64,000 bases of DNA from Rickettsia endosymbiont of Ceutorhynchus obstrictus (lineage in GTDB: Bacteria > Pseudomonadota > Alphaproteobacteria > Rickettsiales > Rickettsiaceae): positions 496,001-560,000 of the forward strand of contig NZ_OZ032162.1 of assembly GCF_964026565.1 (NCBI RefSeq), in the 5' to 3' direction. Under the pieces are notes generated by a model, which ran no database searches, was not told where the DNA came from, and saw only the letters and a list, made by a program, of their open reading frames with translations. The position numbers and the translations under genes are program-made. Below are positions 63,621-64,000 of the stretch, one piece after another (position 1 is the first letter of the stretch; each line of letters begins with the position of its first letter).

Positions 63621-63899
63621 ATGGATAATGTCATAAAACGTAGATTAAAATTAGAACAAAAAAAAGCTCAAATTATTACTGAAGAAGCAAGACTTAAAAT
63701 TCAAGAAAGAAAAGCTCGTACCCGTCGTTTAATTGAAATCGGTAGCTTAGTTGTTAAAGCTAAACTTGATGATTTACCCACTAACAGTTTACTAGGTGCT
63801 TTTATTTCTTTAAAAGAAAAATTAATACAACATCCGAGTATCCAAGATCACTGGACTAAAATCGGCAAAAATATTTTTGATAATCACGAATTAAGATAA
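63621..63899 (+). CDS. traD: TraD_Ti-like conjugal transfer protein
   Basis: 92 aa from ATG 63621 (in-frame TTG 63528 and ATG 63579 are alternatives). The N-terminal half is a charged helix (KRRLKLEQKKAQIITEEARLK) and the second half carries the TraD signature RKARTRRLIEIGSLVVKAKL followed by SLLGAFISLKEKL, as in the small TraD protein of Agrobacterium Ti plasmids and the Rickettsia RAGE. It is thought to assist relaxosome function with TraA. It is transcribed away from traA. The adjacent palindrome at 63583 may regulate it. Confidence 0.8.
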   Translation: MDNVIKRRLKLEQKKAQIITEEARLKIQERKARTRRLIEIGSLVVKAKLDDLPTNSLLGAFISLKEKLIQHPSIQDHWTKIGKNIFDNHELR

Positions 63900-64000
63900 T
63901 TTTATATTAATATCATATATAAAAATTTTTAATATTTAAATTAAGGAGTAGATAAATTGTATATCATCTGATACCATTATATAGTATTTAAAACAGTCAA
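63900..64000. other. AT-rich end of the window, nothing recognised
   Basis: About 100 bases of very AT-rich sequence after traD. AAGGAG at about 63942-63947 followed by TTG at 63957 could begin another gene of the element, but too little is visible to judge. Confidence 0.3.

Overview
This is an AT-rich alphaproteobacterial chromosome segment that almost certainly comes from a Rickettsia species. Four things point there: the gene set (bamA, miaB, PBP1a, ctaB/C/D, murD-ftsW-murG, hemC, a timA-like gene), the reduced genome style with long non-coding gaps, intergenic space packed with palindromic repeats (one family inserted in frame inside genes, the hallmark of Rickettsia palindromic elements), and a Ti-type traA/traD pair like that of the Rickettsiales amplified genetic element (RAGE). 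I cannot name the species from the sequence alone.

Layout. 1-16800: housekeeping genes for envelope assembly (bamA, PBP1a, two AsmA-family proteins), tRNA modification (miaB), ribosome maturation (rimM, rpsD), exonuclease VII small subunit (xseB) and heme O synthesis (ctaB). 16800-26300: repeat-rich stretch with a short glutamine synthetase-like gene carrying an in-frame palindromic insertion, pgeF, a peptide deformylase homologue that has lost its catalytic residues, an exported S66 peptidase, an antitoxin with a truncated RelE-like toxin, an AddB-like nuclease and a class I amidotransferase-type hydrolase. 26300-31950: cytochrome oxidase genes ctaC and ctaD on the minus strand, separated by a compact three-gene cassette (Rpn-like nuclease, Vat/CatB-type acetyltransferase, HEAT-like protein). 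32000-41900: a lipoprotein-like nucleotidyltransferase, an M23 peptidase, lspA plus a small BamF-like lipoprotein, then murD-ftsW-murG with a 783-aa fused restriction-modification enzyme between murD and ftsW and an in-frame insertion in murG. 42200-58000: a symporter-histidine kinase fusion, a second S66 peptidase with hemC, cytochrome b561, an S9 peptidase, a Tim44-like protein, a glycosyltransferase, an alpha/beta hydrolase, a DUF2608 protein with a membrane fusion protein, an SPFH protein and a peroxiredoxin. 58550-64000: dprA is cut off after its N-terminal third and is followed at once by traA (reverse), two unknown genes and traD, the edge of an integrated conjugative element.

Repeats. 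Two families of small non-autonomous elements can be defined from the sequence. One is about 185 bp with 18-bp perfect terminal inverted repeats (CACTACTGTACGAACGTT) and 9-bp target duplications, always placed in the loop of a smaller palindrome in the copies with clear flanks. The other has GGCGTTGTTGCATGG ends and, in two copies, 9-bp target duplications. They are nested in one another across nearly every long intergenic gap from 1 to 58500, and I saw none in the conjugative-element segment after 58978 or between the genes of the cassette inside the cox locus. That contrast marks these blocks as later arrivals or differently selected DNA. No rRNA, tRNA or CRISPR array was found.
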